Shown: positions 13,101-25,602 of the stretch, piece after piece
Layout: each line of letters starts with the position of its first letter
Position numbering within the stretch: the first letter of the stretch is position 1
From: Cryptomeria japonica
Lineage: Eukaryota; Streptophyta; Pinopsida; Cupressales; Cupressaceae
Assembly: GCF_030272615.1 (NCBI RefSeq)
Contig: NC_081407.1
Coordinates: 442,612,213 to 442,674,212, forward strand
Reading direction: 5' to 3'
Length of the DNA stretch: 62,000 bases
Notes under the pieces: model-generated
Database searches by the model: none
Told to the model about the DNA's origin: nothing
What the model saw: only the letters and a program-made list of their open reading frames with translations
Translations under genes and position numbers: made by a program

Positions 13101-13983
13101 ACTCCTCAATGATGAAGGTAATTGGTAACCCTAATGCAATTTTAACAGCGAACTATTAAAAGCAAAGTAGTTGCAGTCTTAAGAACTTAAAAAGTACAGT
13201 TCTCCTAACTGTTAAGCACAATAGAAGCAGCCTGAGATGAATCACTATTATAGTGATATAGCAAAGAAATAGTGTCTTACATGATCACAACCTTTGATCA
13301 TAAGCATAGTATAGGAACAACACATCAAAGCTTGAAAGCAAGACATACAAGCACACTGTCAAAGCACACTATCAATGCACATACAATGACTAGAGAAATC
13401 TATAATGGCGGTACCATGAAACCTAATGGCAAGGACAGTGCACTCAGGACATGTAGTCAACTAGTCACAATAAAATTGTAGTCATGTCTGATCAAGATCG
13501 GTCCTCTGTCTTAGAGGTAAAGTATGATGCAACTGTGAATATGACATTCTAAAGCTAGAAAGGGTGAACAAAATACAAATTTATGGAACAGTGTGATGGC
13601 AGTAGTGAACACACACAGTAGGAAAAATGCATCTATGGCATTTAAGTCAAAGACCTCCAGATGGAAAGACACATAGCCTCATTAAAGCTCATTCAAAGAG
13701 CAGTCCGAGTGTGCCAAAGACAATCTCAAGAGTTTAAGAAGAAGCAAGTGCAGTCCCAGGAGAAGCACTCATGCCCAATAGTAAGATAGGACAGTCACAT
13801 GATAGGTTTTCATGGTAATTATATACCCTAGAGGTGTTATATACAGAGGATCAAACCTTTGTAGTATCTTATGAGGTTTGTGGCAGGAAAAAAGCTTCAA
13901 GGGTCACAATAAGCTCAAAGATTCAATGCTGTCAAGACAAAAAATAGAGAATGAGAAGTCCTATTCACTATCAATCTCTGTTG
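10200..13983. other. CAGTC/CAGTGA-rich non-coding sequence
   Basis: Same composition as 2.2-6.6 kb: dozens of CAGTC, CAGTGA and CAGTCATAA words, purine-rich overall, no ORF above about 115 codons and no recognisable domain. It looks like the continuation of the host sequence into which the 6656-10199 block inserted. Confidence 0.5.
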
Positions 13984-14523
13984 CCAGAAACGGGACGACA
14001 GCCTGTCGTTTCCCGTTTCAACGGTGCAGAAACGGGTTTCAACGGTGCAGAAACGGGTTTCTGAGCTGCGCGCAAAGTTTTTGCATTGTTTTTAATTTTT
14101 TTAAAATATTTATCAAGCTTTTCTGTGCAGTCCGTGTAAGGAGTTTGATTTTTTAGAATTTTCTAAATATTCATTTCAGTTGGTATTTCTATATTATCAT
14201 TTTTTGAAGTTGATTTTTTAGTTTTTTCTAAATTTAAGATTAGAAATTATGAAGTAAATTTCTAATTGAGAAACTGTCCATTACATTTTAAATTTTCCTA
14301 GAAATGTTTTCCCTAAAATTATCATAATTGCAAACATTATGATAAGTGTATTTTGATTTTTTCATTGAAATTCTATATTATTCTTAGCCATTTTGATTAT
14401 GTTTTGTATATTAAAACTTTAACACACACACACACATATATATACACGTTTCTTATATGCAACTTTTAAATATTCCACTTGTCACGTTGTCGTTTCGGTT
14501 TCGGTTTCGATTTTCGTTTCTGG
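13984..14523. mobile_element. Possible short non-autonomous TIR element
   Basis: The left end CCAGAAACGGGACGAC and the right end CGATTTTCGTTTCTGG share a 9-bp terminal inversion (CCAGAAACG). The block differs sharply from its CAGTC-rich flanks. Just inside the left end TTTCAACGGTGCAGAAACGG is tandemly duplicated (about 14015-14060). There is no coding potential, and I could not fix a target duplication. Mutator-like or hAT-like MITE origins are both possible. Confidence 0.4.
14419..14448. repeat. (CA)n/(TA)n microsatellite
   Basis: A run of about six CA units passes into TA units, inside the possible MITE. Confidence 0.85.
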
Positions 14524-16434
14524 TTTCTAGTAACATAGCTATCAATGCAATCCATAGACAAATTTGGACTCTTTGGGATAGCCTAAACACGAGTTAGGAA
14601 GCCCATTACACGTGTGTACCAATATACTTTAGTTTGGAGCCCTAAATTACTAGTTTGGAAATCAAATTATTCTTGGTGCTTTTCTTGAACAATCAACAGA
14701 GCTTGTCATTGATTATTGGGTGAGTTGCATACAATTTTACAAGATAGAAAGAGGTGACAATTTCAAACGCTAACAAAAATTTCTACTTATTGTAATATCA
14801 TCTGAAGAATTAAAACCGGATGAACAAGAAAGTGTTAGCAAAAGAAAAATGGTATATAATCTAATATCTTTATGTTTACACAAATCCACAATAGAGGGAG
14901 AAAAAGATGGTGAAAACCTGTTGTGCTCTTCTAATACAAGCTGAAATTGTTCTTGAGCTCGGAGAGTCACTTGCTCCAATTTCATCTGCCCAAGCAAAAG
15001 CAAGGGACATCAAATATTAGTTTTTTCTAGATTATGGAAAATTTTGATGATTAGACCAATTTTGACAAGATCTAGTAGAGGAAATGAATTTTTTAATTTT
15101 CTTAAGCAATTAAGGGCAATTAAGAAAACCTTGAAAATCATTTTTAAGAGATAACATGTCATACTGTAACCTTATGATGCAAATGGATAGTCATTGTAGG
15201 TAAACATAGGGTACATGAAGCAAACATTTTCAAAAAGCATAAAAGAAATGAATATTTTAAAAAATTGCAATAAGACATAGAAGGTTTAAAATTTGATAAT
15301 AAGTATGTTTATTTACATATTATATACCTATCTCCTAGAAAATATTGTTTATTAATATTATGATTCATGAAATTATGTGTACCTTAGGATGATACTTTTT
15401 ATAACCCTCTGAACAATATAACATTGTCCTCCATATTTTAAAAGTAAAATATAGCTATTTAGTACATGCAATGTTGTTGTAGTCTCTATTGCCACCTTCG
15501 GTCTGATAGAATTGCTCATGTTTAGGAACTGTGAACACCGTTCAAAGCTTGTCATCCAAATATGAGAACGATGAAGATATAGAAGCACAAAAATGAAGTA
15601 ACTATGAACAACAAAGGTAAAACCTTGATAACATAAAAATATAAAGACAAGAAAGAAAGAAAGAAATGGTATATAATAATATATATCTAAGCAAACATGC
15701 AAAAGCATACACAGTAAGGGTATCTTTGTTAGAAGTTTGAAAAGATCAATCACAGTTATGGAGCTAATACACATAGTTGTTGCATAGGCAAAGAACAAAA
15801 AATGAAGGAATCTAAACAATCTATTAATGTCGCTACAAACAAAGCCAATCTAGAAGTTTGTAATGGAAAGAAGTGCAGGGATCATTAGCTACCATGATAG
15901 TTTCCCAGTCATAGTAAGGAATAGTCTTCACTCTGCAACCAAGGGTAGAAAGAAACCAAATCCCAAGGTTTTCATTGTTGCCTTATCCTCTAGACTAAAT
16001 GCCTTCAAACATGGATAAGTAGCAGCACCAGAATAAGTTTTACAGAGATTTAGTGGGCATACATGAACAGGGACAAAGGCATCTATTAAGAAGATAGTAC
16101 GACAACTTTAAAAAGTAAAGAACATGGTTAAGGGTTTGAATATCAAGGAGTATGTGATAGCATAAGGACTATTTATGAGAAAGAAGGACAAGAAAAACAT
16201 ATAATTGATAGTGAATGTAGATCTAACTGATAAAAGGGCAGTGTACAGTCATCTTTTGATAGTCTTCAAAGATCATAGCAATTATTAAACATCCAAACAA
16301 CATACACACTAATATGATAAGTTTTGAAAACTCTTCTAGAATATAGTCATGAAGCTAGCCCATAATGATGCAACAGTGAGAAGTCCTAAGAACCCAAAGA
16401 CCTTTAGCAATAGCATCGATAGAGATAATAGGAA
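14524..16434. other. Non-coding flank of element C; one exon-like segment
   Basis: AT-rich DNA. At 14918-14985 (minus strand) a 68-bp open segment lies between TTGCTTGGGCAG and GTTTTCACC, which would serve as acceptor and donor sites. It reads MKLEQVTLRAQEQFQLVLEE, an amphipathic helix-like peptide. No neighbouring exon can be joined to it with confidence. A 148-codon minus-strand ORF at 15373-15819 is AT-driven and hydrophobic and I do not support it. The last 300 bp again carry CAGTC words. Confidence 0.35.
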
Positions 16435-16439
16435 TGATA
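16435..16439. repeat. Left target-site duplication of element C (TGATA)
   Basis: TGATA directly precedes the 5' LTR and recurs at 54865-54869 directly after the 3' LTR, 38.4 kb away. The perfect match proves that both LTRs belong to one insertion. Confidence 0.9.
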
Positions 16440-17673
16440 TGTTGGCAATATGTTGGATTTGGTTAAGTGTTGTCATTGATGTCAACATTATATCTTGGTT
16501 GGAGATTATCCCGGTTAGTCTTGGTGATCAGTTTGGTTCTGGCTGTGATTCTGATCCAGTATGATCAGACCTCTAGAATCAGTTTTGGATGCTTATTTTG
16601 ATGGTTATAAGCTTGTTATATTCTGGTGGTTTTATAATTTGGTTATCGCTTTTGGTATTTTCGGTTACCGGTTGGTTTATGCCTTTACCAACTAGCTTTT
16701 GGCTTCATCGACTTTTGGCGTTCCCGATTAGCTTTACGGGTATGTTGTTTTGGTGACTTGGTTAGTGGATTTTGGGTCTAGCTTATGGAATCGATTTCTT
16801 TCATGTTGTTGGTGCTTCTTGATCATATCTTGAACATTTGGTGACTTTTCTTTGGATGGTGTTCTATTATGGTGGTCCTATTTTGGATCCGGTTAAACTT
16901 TCATTGAGGGTTTCTATTGGCAAGTGAAGCATGTTGGATCTTGGTCTTAGTGGAATCCCTGGCGGATATAATTGTTTGGTTACTTGATTTAGGTCCATGC
17001 TATGTAATGTAAATCATAATATTGGTTCGGTGGTATCATGATGTAATTTTGTAATTATGGGTTTATGGGTTTAGGGTTTAACCAACCTTGTCAATAAGGT
17101 TGAGGATCTATATTTATAGGTGACTTATTCATGTAATATGGATAGATCGATGGTTATGGTTGGTTAAGTCTGCATTATCAGAGAAGGATTAAGTGTGAAT
17201 AAATTCATATCATTCAGGTGAAGGTTGGAAAGGTTTTGTATTGCAGAGCAGACATCAGTGCTTAACTGGAACTGTATCAGGCATTAGTAGATGCTACTTT
17301 CATAGTTCATTGTTTTCCGGATTGTAGTCCGATAATTTTGTAAGTCAGTGATACTTCCCTTTGTGATGAGCAATGCATTCTAGGTTGTTGGCCTTTCTGC
17401 ATGTGCAAACCCCATTGTAATTATTCACAATACTACTGTAGAGTATTCATCTGATTGTGAGTAGGGTTTCCCACCGTGGTTTTTCCCTTTCCGGGTTTTC
17501 CACGTCAAAATATTGGTGTTATGTGTGTTGTGCTTTCATGTTATATTCTTCAATGGGTTGTGCTCCAATTTAAGGTTTATAATTGAATTGATTGTTGTTA
17601 TTGTTAGTAAACTGATTAGTAAACCGATTCACCCCCGCTCTAAGTTTATTGTCGTTATTAGTGCATTCCAATA
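16440..17673 (+). repeat. 5' LTR of element C
   Basis: 1234 bp, starting TGTTGGCAATATGTTGG and ending CCAATA (a decayed CA end). It aligns along its length with 53627-54864; by eye the copies differ by scattered substitutions and small indels, so the element is not young. A TATA-like CTATATTTATAGG lies near 17108. Confidence 0.92.
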
Positions 17674-17674
17674 A

Positions 17675-17687
17675 TTGGTATCAGAGT
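17675..17687 (+). promoter_or_regulatory. Primer binding site (initiator tRNA-Met) of C
   Basis: TTGGTATCAGAGT begins two bases after the LTR end and fits the complement of the 3' end of plant initiator tRNA-Met (TGGTATCAGAGC). Confidence 0.88.
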
Positions 17688-17728
17688 GAGGTCCTCTTTG
17701 TAGAAGCTTAACCACTTGAGGAGATCCG

Positions 17729-17796
17729 ATGGCAACTGCATCTAGTTCCACATTCAATCCTTACCGAAAGGAGAGTCCCAGATTTGCATTTGGAAC
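17729..17796 (+). pseudogene. Element C gag, N-terminal fragment
   Basis: ATG at 17729, about 40 bases after the PBS, opens a frame beginning MATASSSTFNPY and running to the codons for FGT at 17790-17797, where the Tat element interrupts it. The frame resumes at 25603 with GTNYKIWK. The 5' leader AAGCTTAACCACTTGAGGA also occurs in the homologous position of element D, which supports this start. The fragment alone has no function. Confidence 0.8.
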
Positions 17797-17799
17797 CAA

Positions 17800-20139
17800 C
17801 CAAATCCCCCATGTCTTGACTTCTTCCAAAACGATGAGGCCATCATTGACTTTTTGGAATTAAGGGATAACCTACCAAGCGGGGATCACAAAGCTGGATT
17901 CGCCATCGAACTTAATAGCGCAGCATACTTCGGGGCGGATGCCAAACCTTTCAGCTGCAAAAATATAACAATAAAACATGGATCTTCTAGTGAAAACCAC
18001 ATTGTGGCACTGTTTGATCTGACAAAAGTAAAAAGAAAGAGTGTATCCAATGGTGAAAACCTCTCTGAGGCGCCTGAGGATGAAGGGTTTGACATTCTCC
18101 CTGCTAATGCACAATAGGAACGATCAACGATTCTCATCGAGGAAACCAAAGAATACAATGTGGGGACTCCTGAAAATCCTCATCTCATACATCTAGCATC
18201 TCTTCTCACTCCAGAGGAACAACCTAAGTTTATAGAGTTCTTCCAGAAGCGTCAGATCAACTTTGCATGGTCATATGTAGACATGCCTGGGCTTGATCCT
18301 GATTTAGTCATGCATCACCTCACCGTAGCAAAAGGAGCCAAACTTGTCAAGCAGAAGCTTCGTAAGATGCATCCTCAGATTGCAGTACTAGTCAAAACAG
18401 AACTCAAGAAACTCCTAGATGTTGGTTTCATTAAACCAATTGATTATGCAGAATGGATCTCCAATATTGTGCCTGTCGGCAAACCAAAAGGGGGCATCCA
18501 CATTTGTACTGACTTCAGAGATCTGAATAAGGCCTCTCCTAAGGATGACTTCCCCCTACCAAATATCGACATCATAGTGGATCTGACAACCGGACATGCC
18601 ATGCTTTCACTCATGGATGGCTTTTCAGGATACAATCAGATAAAGATCGCACCAGAAGATCAACATAAGAAAGCCTTCACCTGTCCATGGGGCACATATT
18701 GCTGGAATGTGATGCCTTTTGGTCTCAAGAATGCAGGAGCAACTTATCAAAGAGAAATGACCACCATCTTCCATGACATGATGCATACTATGATGGAAGA
18801 TTATGTGGATGACTTACTAGCAAAATCACTCACCAGAGAAGGGCATCTCCACATCTTAGATAAAATCTTTGATAGACTTGAACAATACCATGTTCGACTC
18901 AACCCAAAGAAATGTGTCTTTGGAGTAACCTCCAGGAAACTTCTAGGATACATTGTCTCAAGCAAAGGCATTGAGGTCGATCCAGCAAAGGTTAAGGCAA
19001 TCATGGACATGCCACCACCAAAGAATATCAGTCAGCTAAGGACATTACAAGGACGGCTTCAATCCATCCGAAGATTCATTGCACAATTGGCTGATAAGTG
19101 TCACCCATTCACACACCTGCTACACAAGAACATCCGCTTTCAGTGGGATGCCCGATGCCAACAAGCATTTCAGACACTTAAAGACTATCTCATGAAACCA
19201 CCATTGCTGATCCCACCAGATCCAAGTAGACCGTTGTTACTCTATATCTCAGCAACAAGTACAACATTGGGTGTACTACTGGCACAACATAATGCAGAAG
19301 GAAAAGAGTGTGCTGTTTACTACATCTCTCGCACACTGGTGGGCTATGAACTCAATTACACACCTATTGAGCGAGCTTGCTTAGCAGTAATCTTAGCAAC
19401 CACTAAACTGAGGCACTATCTATTAACACACAAAGTACAACTCATTGCAAAGATTGATCCACTCAAGTATTTACTCAACAAAGTAGCATTGACAGGTCGC
19501 TTGGCCAAATGGGTGATGATTCTAAGTGAATTTGACATTGAGTACGTGGACCGTAAAGCTATCAAAGGTCAAGTTATTGCAGATCAGTTGGCCGATGCAC
19601 CACTCATAGGCGATCATCCTCTCATTTCCAATTTTCTAGATGAAGAGATATTCATGATCACAACAACACAACCATGGAAACTATATTTTGATGGTTCATA
19701 CACTAGGCACGGCTCGGGGGTAGGCATTCTGTTTATCACACCTCAGGGTGATAGCATCCCGAAGTCTTACAGGCTCACATTTCCATGCACAAACAACATA
19801 GCAGAGTACGAGGCCTTGATCACAGGACTCAGGTTAGCCGTACAATGGAAATTACAAGAACTGCAAGTATATGGCGATTCCCAACTAGTCATTCGACAAG
19901 CAACAGATGAATATCAGACCAAAGATGATAAACTCATGCCATATAAGCAAATGGTGGACACTCTAAAGACATCATTTATTACTATCACTTTTGAGCAGAC
20001 ACCAAGAGATCAGAATCGAGCTGCTGACGCTATGGCTACCATCGCATCTCTCCTAGATCTTCCACAAAATTCAACACGCTACGAGTTCTTGGTAGAACAA
20101 CTTTGGATCCCCGCTTATGATATCCCGAATTTGAAATGA
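17800..20139 (+). pseudogene. pol: Tat pol: reverse transcriptase, RNase H and second RNase H
   Basis: One frame is open from the left junction, broken only by a TAG at 18115-18117 and then open to 20139. Counting from the codon at 18160: RT aspartate in LMDGFSGYNQI at about residue 153, YVDDLL at about 215, a Ty3-type RNase H with the YISRTLVGYELNYTPIERA region, then a second RNase H. The second one has FDGS (about 511), AEYEAL, YGDSQLV (about 573) and NRAADAMA, so its D-E-D-D set is intact. The role would be copying element RNA into cDNA. Protease and Gag are missing. The frame shifts at about 20139, just before the integrase linker. Confidence 0.92.
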
Positions 20140-21425
20140 TATGTTGCCTTGTCGGTTCTGAATCCCCATGGTATGGTGAATTCTACACCTATCTCCGCGA
20201 TCACACCCTTCCTCCCAACCAATCGAATAACTAACGTAAAACCTTCATTCGCCAAACTGCTCGATATACCATTATTGCTGAAACCCTATACCGACGTGGT
20301 CTTGATGGTACTCTCCTTCGATGTCTGGAACAAGATGAGATAACAAAGGCTTTGGAAGAGGTACATGAAGGAATTTGCGGGACTCACTCAAGTGGTCCGT
20401 CACTAGCCAAGAAACTCATGCGAGCTGGATATTATTGGCCATCTATGGAAAAAGATTCCTACTACTTTGTCAGAAAATGCAAGAAATGTCAAGTTCACGA
20501 CGACCTGATACATGCACCGACCCAGGAACTGCAACCAATCACGACACCATGGCCTTTCTGTCAATGGGGCCTTGACCTTGTGGGTAAGATTCATCCATCT
20601 TCATCTAATGGCCATAAATTCATTATTACCGCCACCGAATATTTCACAAAGTGGATCGAAGCTGTTCCACTTACCCAAGTCACCGGCAAGCAGATCGCCT
20701 CATTCATCCTCAACTACATCATCTGCCGGTATGGTGTGCCCATGTCCATCATCACAAATAATGGTCTTCCTTTCAAAAATCAGGATGTCCGCGAACTTTG
20801 TGAGAAATTTCATATCCAACACCGCTTTTCCACTCCCTATTACCCACAAGGCAATGGTCAAGCCGAAGCATCCAATAAAAACATATTGAGGATCCTAAAG
20901 AAGACAGTCAATGATGCCGGTCGTGATTCGTATGTTCAACTAAATCCAGCACTATGGGCATATCGAACTAGCATTCGAACCCCTACAGGTGCAACTCCTT
21001 ATTCATTGGTCTATGGTGCAGAAGCTATCTTGCCTATTGAGGTCGAGATACCATCACTACGGGTTTCCTTGCATAATCTCATTGATGACGAAGCCTATAG
21101 AGTATCCCATCTGCAGGACTTAGAGTTACTTGATGAGAAGCGACAAGCTGCATACAACCATCTCAAAGCCTATCGGCAGTGCATGAGTAGAAGCTACAAT
21201 CACCGAGTTAGATCTCGTACATTTGAGGTAGGTGATCTTGTTCTCCGAGAGAATCCTCGCAACCAACCAAATAGAGAACATCAGGGCAAGTTTGAATCAA
21301 ACTGGCTAGGCCCATATGTTGTCACTACTATATTCGGGTCCGGGGCATATCAGTTGGCTACTTTAGAAGGAGAACCACTCGCAGATCCAATCAATAGCAT
21401 GCACCTCAAACGGTTTTATACCTAA
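20140..21425 (+). pseudogene. pol: Tat pol: integrase
   Basis: After a frameshift at ~20140 and one TAA near 20228, the linker and integrase are readable, with a continuous ORF at 20352-21425. It shows an HHCC zinc domain (HEGICGTH ... CKKCQVH) and a DDE core with D at about residue 75 (GLDLVG) and E at about 172 (GQAEAS). The second catalytic Asp is replaced by Asn (ITNNG at about 136, where TDNG is normal). A C-terminal GDLVL...NWLGPYVV fold follows and no chromodomain is visible. Together with the frameshift and stop, the copy is inactive. Confidence 0.92.
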
Positions 21426-21876
21426 GCTGTACAGAGCATTAGGCTCCCCTGCATACCAAAAAAAACCAAAAACATCCAATAAATGACCTGAAGAAAATAC
21501 AAAAACATCAAAAGAGTAAAAAAAATAAATAAAAAATCATGCATCCAAATGGTGAACAACCACTCTGGTGGCACCTTGGGTAAGTGTGATGGTGAAAACC
21601 TGGCAAACAAGCGCCACTCGTAAAAGGCTATGGCTCCATTGTCTTTCAAACTTGTTGCGATCGCATCTACTTCATACATACATCCATCCATCCATCAACC
21701 ATGGCTTGTTATAAATCTACAAATCCAAGAAAGTACTACATGCATCCTACATCCCGCTTTTTTATAGTCATGTCTAAACTGGGGGCAATTCCCTTAAACT
21801 ATTGATGGAAGTGGATTCTACATTGTCTTGTGATTCATTAAAGTTCTTCATTTAAGACTATCTCACAAAATCCACA

Positions 21877-21985
21877 AACATTCAAAACAATCAAAATACC
21901 AAAAACATTCAAAACAATCAAAATCCCAAAAACATTCAAAACAATCAAAATACCAAAAACATTCAAAACAATCACAAAAACCAAA
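21877..21985. repeat. 30-bp tandem repeat, about four copies
   Basis: Units of AACATTCAAAACAATCAAAA followed by TACCAAA or TCCCAAA are repeated head to tail. The array is simple, A/C-rich and non-coding. Confidence 0.88.
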
Positions 21986-23891
21986 AAACATCAGAAAAAC
22001 ATTGAAAATCAATCAACAACAGGGCAATACATTGTACATACCCATCTGAGCAGATCCCAAACAAACATTGTGATATACTCCACAAAATGACCACTTATCA
22101 ATCGACCACACAATCAACATCAACACTCAAAACTGTCTTCAACAAGGATGCATCCTTCCTTACCAAAACAAAGACAAGATGACATTTTCTTTGACAAGAA
22201 AATTCTGTTTACGCTAACAAATACTTGGTTGATTTATGGTCTAGTAATTTATATCAGGTTCCTACGACATTGTTTGTGTATCTTCGACACATTATTTCGA
22301 TGAAGTTCTGGGGCATGTACTAATGGTGTCTACGTGGGAAGTTCACTAAGCTACGTGATCATAAACAAAAATGCAGTTATAGATCATTACGGCTTGCTGA
22401 CTACAATGTATACCTCGACCATATGAGCATGAACCATTACCAAGGATCCTTATTCTTTATTCTTTATGTATATACTGTTTGTTTGCAAGAACATTGCTCT
22501 TCTTTTGGTTCCTCCTACCTCATCCAACTGGATAAAGGTTTTATCTCTTATTATGGTATGCACTTATCTCAGGATATGATCAACCTAAGATTAAGGAGGA
22601 CGTTCCAAGCCATGCATGAAAGGAGATAATCTTTATCTGTTCCGCAAGCAATACTCAGGTCAACTTGATCCATTATATCAAGTTGCTTGTATTAACTTGC
22701 TATATCAAATCCATGTAAGAAATACTCTGGTCATCTTGAATCTTTATGTCAAGTTGCTTGTATTTTCTTACAACATTTTAAAACTCAATGATGAAAAATA
22801 AAGCACCATGGATCATCATTCCATTTCATTTGTATATATTGCATTCCATTGCATTCCATCTATCCATACATTCATAAATAGCTGCATATCATTCATACAT
22901 AGTAATAACAATGGATACTCTATTTTCCTCTTCTTCCATAGGAATGTAATAGGTCCTCCATTTCTTCTATCTAACATTGAACCCCTCCCCCACCCTCCCC
23001 ATCTCGATAATCACCATCACATACCCTACATCGTGTCCCAATCAACCTAATCAAGCCACGTTCATCACCATCCATCTCTAAATAGGAGGGATTGTGTTTC
23101 CCTTCCTCACTCATCCACAAAATTAAGCCAGTTACTCTGTCTACACAGATACATCGACTCCCACACACCTAGACTATCAACAGATACTCTGATCAAGTAT
23201 CTTCGGGTCTTGATAGGTAATCGATCATGGTAATCCTAGACTACAACAGGCCTTTATCATAATGACCTAGTCTCAACGGGGTTGCCATGATTCCCCACAA
23301 CCATCCATCACACGCACACGCTATCAATTGATCAACCAATCAAACACAATCCAACGGACAATTACATCAATTGTCTACGTTTCAATGAGTATTTTGCTTC
23401 ATATACCTTGACTTCATCAGGCAATTATATCAATTGTCTAAGTCACATCAGGTCACTTTGATTCACTTACTCAGACTTTATCATGTCCAAGCGACCAACT
23501 GACATCAACTGTCACGCTTTGACTTGACTGGGGCAATTAAACCGATTGCACCAGATTGTCCAACCAATTTTGATCAATTGTATAGCATCAATCCAAACCC
23601 CACACTACATCTGCTATGTATCTCTTGCATGACCTCAAGGTACTCGCTGGCTTGTTGTTTCTTCATAGTCACTCCATTTTCTCCCATTCTTTCATCATTA
23701 GTTCTAATTTCTTCTATTCTACATCCCCTCCACTTTTCATTCTTTTTCGAGAGACCACTTGATTTTTCAAAAAAAAAAAATTCGGCCCATCTCTTGAGGG
23801 GGCATACCACCCCTTAAATTTACATTTTATGGGGCATTTCTTTACACCTATTTTTCTTTCTTTGAAACGACGCGATAAACTGCACCGTCTC

Positions 23892-23904
23892 AAAAAGGGG
23901 CAAA
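23892..23904 (+). promoter_or_regulatory. Polypurine tract of the Tat element
   Basis: AAAAAGGGGCAAA lies directly before the LTR start TGTAGTCAC, the expected priming site for plus-strand DNA synthesis. Confidence 0.75.
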
Positions 23905-24309
23905 TGTAGTCACATAAATCTGTCCACTTAATTAAATGAATACTTAGTATTTATTTGATTATTTAACCATCAATTAATAATTAATTAAATTAATATATTT
24001 AATTAATTCATCTTAACCCTCTTCTCCTATTAATTAAATAAATTATTCAATTTATTTGATTTAATTCACTTAACCAAATTCAGACCATTAATTAAATAAA
24101 TAAATCATATTTATTTAATTAAATCTTCTCTCACATTTAAATAAATTAATATTTATTTAAATCCCCCAAAATCCCACCTCTCACATTTAAATAAATTAAC
24201 ATTTATTTAAATCACCTTTATCCTCTACCCACTTGCATTTTCCTACAAAAGCAAGTTGCACAACTATTTTAAATAAATTATTTATTTAAAATCCTATTTA
24301 TCCTCACCC

Positions 24310-24560
24310 ACTTGAAACCTTTAATGGTTTCCCTTAAAGTCTTCAAACTTAATGGCTTCCTTCTAGAGTCTTCTCAAACCTTTAAAGGTTTCCCTTAAAG
24401 TCTTCAAAACTTAATGGCTTTAAAGTCTTCAAACTTGATGGCTTCCTTCTATAGTCTTCTTAAGCCTTTAATGGTTTCCCTTAAAGTCTTCAAACTTAAT
24501 GGCTTCCCTTAAAGTCTTCTTAAGACTTTAATTGCTTCCCTCAAAGTCTTCAAGCATTTT
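24310..24560. repeat. Tandem repeat in the Tat U3 (about 28-bp units)
   Basis: CCTTAAAGTCTTCAAACTTA plus ATGGCTTC recurs with variants such as CCTTTAATGGTTTCCCTTAA about seven times. Variable U3 repeats like this are common in plant LTRs and can act as enhancers; no function is shown here. Confidence 0.8.
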
Positions 24561-25190
24561 AATGCTTTATCTTCCTTTTTCTCATTTAAATAAATTAATA
24601 TTTATTTGAATATTTATCCAAATGCAAATTACACCATTTAATTGAAATAAATGATTTTATTTTAATTGAAAATACCAAAATTTCTCCCACTTGCATTTTC
24701 CTACAAAATCCACTTGCATACCTAAACCCCTTCTAGATTCTTCTAAACCCTTCCTAATTAACCTAATCCATCCCCTAAATATTGTCACATTCCTAAGCAA
24801 ATTGAAGTCACTTCTCAAAGACTCCAAACTCTTTGAAAATCAATTAATGCTTTGTGTGTTCAACAAATTAACCTCTAAAGTCTTCCAAACCACTTATGGC
24901 TCTTACATGACCATTAATGGTTAATTCCACTTGCACCCATGGTTAAGGACTTTGACCCCTAACTTAACCCTCATGTAACCCATGTGTCTCTTCAAAGCAT
25001 TTATTTCTTTGACTAGGATAACCATCATGTCCCCTCAAGCATTTAATGCTCCTTATCTCTCCTCTCAAGCCTCCTCATAGTGACACTTGTCAACATGGGA
25101 TTGGGTTGAAAGTTTCACATGGATTGAATATCTTTCAATCCTAACCCTTGTTAAGATTGCTCAATCTTAACCCTTCATTTCCCCATTTCT

Positions 25191-25201
25191 TCTATAAATA
25201 G
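25191..25201 (+). promoter_or_regulatory. TATA box of the Tat LTR
   Basis: TCTATAAATAG followed by AACCCTTCTCCTCAAGC, at a plausible U3/R border about 400 bp before the LTR end. Confidence 0.7.
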
Positions 25202-25602
25202 AACCCTTCTCCTCAAGCAAAAAAGAAGCATTAGAGTATTGTTGTTATACTGGCATTAGCATAGAGCTTTCTCATAGCATCACTATCTACACTTGCATAG
25301 CATTTGCTTATCATATTCAACTATCTTGAATCTCCATATGGCATCCATGGCTAGTGCTAAAAGCTGAGAGCTACACTCATTTGGGACTTGGAGAGGAGAG
25401 GAGAGGAACAAGGGAGGAGCAACTATGAGCATCTTGATTAGCTATTTTATTCTATGTTTATATGCTTTCTATTTCATGCTTAATATCTCTCTTGATATGC
25501 CTGTTTAGGATAATATTTTGTTGCTAACACTAACGTTTGTTTCTTGTGCTCTTGTGTGTGTTGCCATCAAACAGATTTTCTAATCCTTTTTGCAGAGCAT
25601 CA

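Larger units (their letters stand above)
21426..23904 (+). other. Tat 3' spacer between integrase and LTR, non-coding
   Basis: About 2.5 kb without convincing coding sequence, as is common in Tat elements. It starts with A-rich DNA, holds a 30-bp tandem repeat (21877-21985) and a loosely repeated CAAGTTGCTTGTATT segment (about 22680-22760). It ends in CATC- and TTGATCAATTG-rich sequence before the PPT. GGGGGCAATTCCC at 21781-21793 resembles an extra purine tract. Confidence 0.6.
17797..25602 (+). mobile_element. 5'-truncated Tat-type Ty3/gypsy element inserted in gag of C
   Basis: It carries RT, RNase H, a second (archaeal-type) RNase H, integrase, a 2.5-kb spacer, a PPT and a complete 3' LTR, but no 5' LTR, PBS, gag or protease. 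The second RNase H after the usual one is a hallmark of the Tat/Ogre lineage. The flanks show a decayed 5-bp duplication (GGAAC at 17792-17796, GGTAC at 25603-25607), and the host gag frame continues on the far side. The left border lacks a TG end, so the 5' part was lost before or after insertion. Confidence 0.88.
23905..25602 (+). repeat. 3' LTR of the Tat element
   Basis: 1698 bp, TGTAGTCACATAAATCTG to GCAGAGCATCA (TG...CA ends). The first part is AT-rich with ATTTAAATAAATTAATATTT palindromes, followed by a tandem block (24310-24560) and then a TATA box at 25192-25200. The partner 5' LTR is absent from the window. Confidence 0.82.

Noticed and set aside
15373-15819. 148-codon minus-strand ORF with hydrophobic segments
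   Set aside because: Composition follows AT-rich DNA; no motif, no neighbouring coding signal.
21422-21691. Possible antisense ORF after Tat integrase (as known in some Tat elements)
   Set aside because: Only 89 codons, hydrophobic and low-complexity; not convincing.
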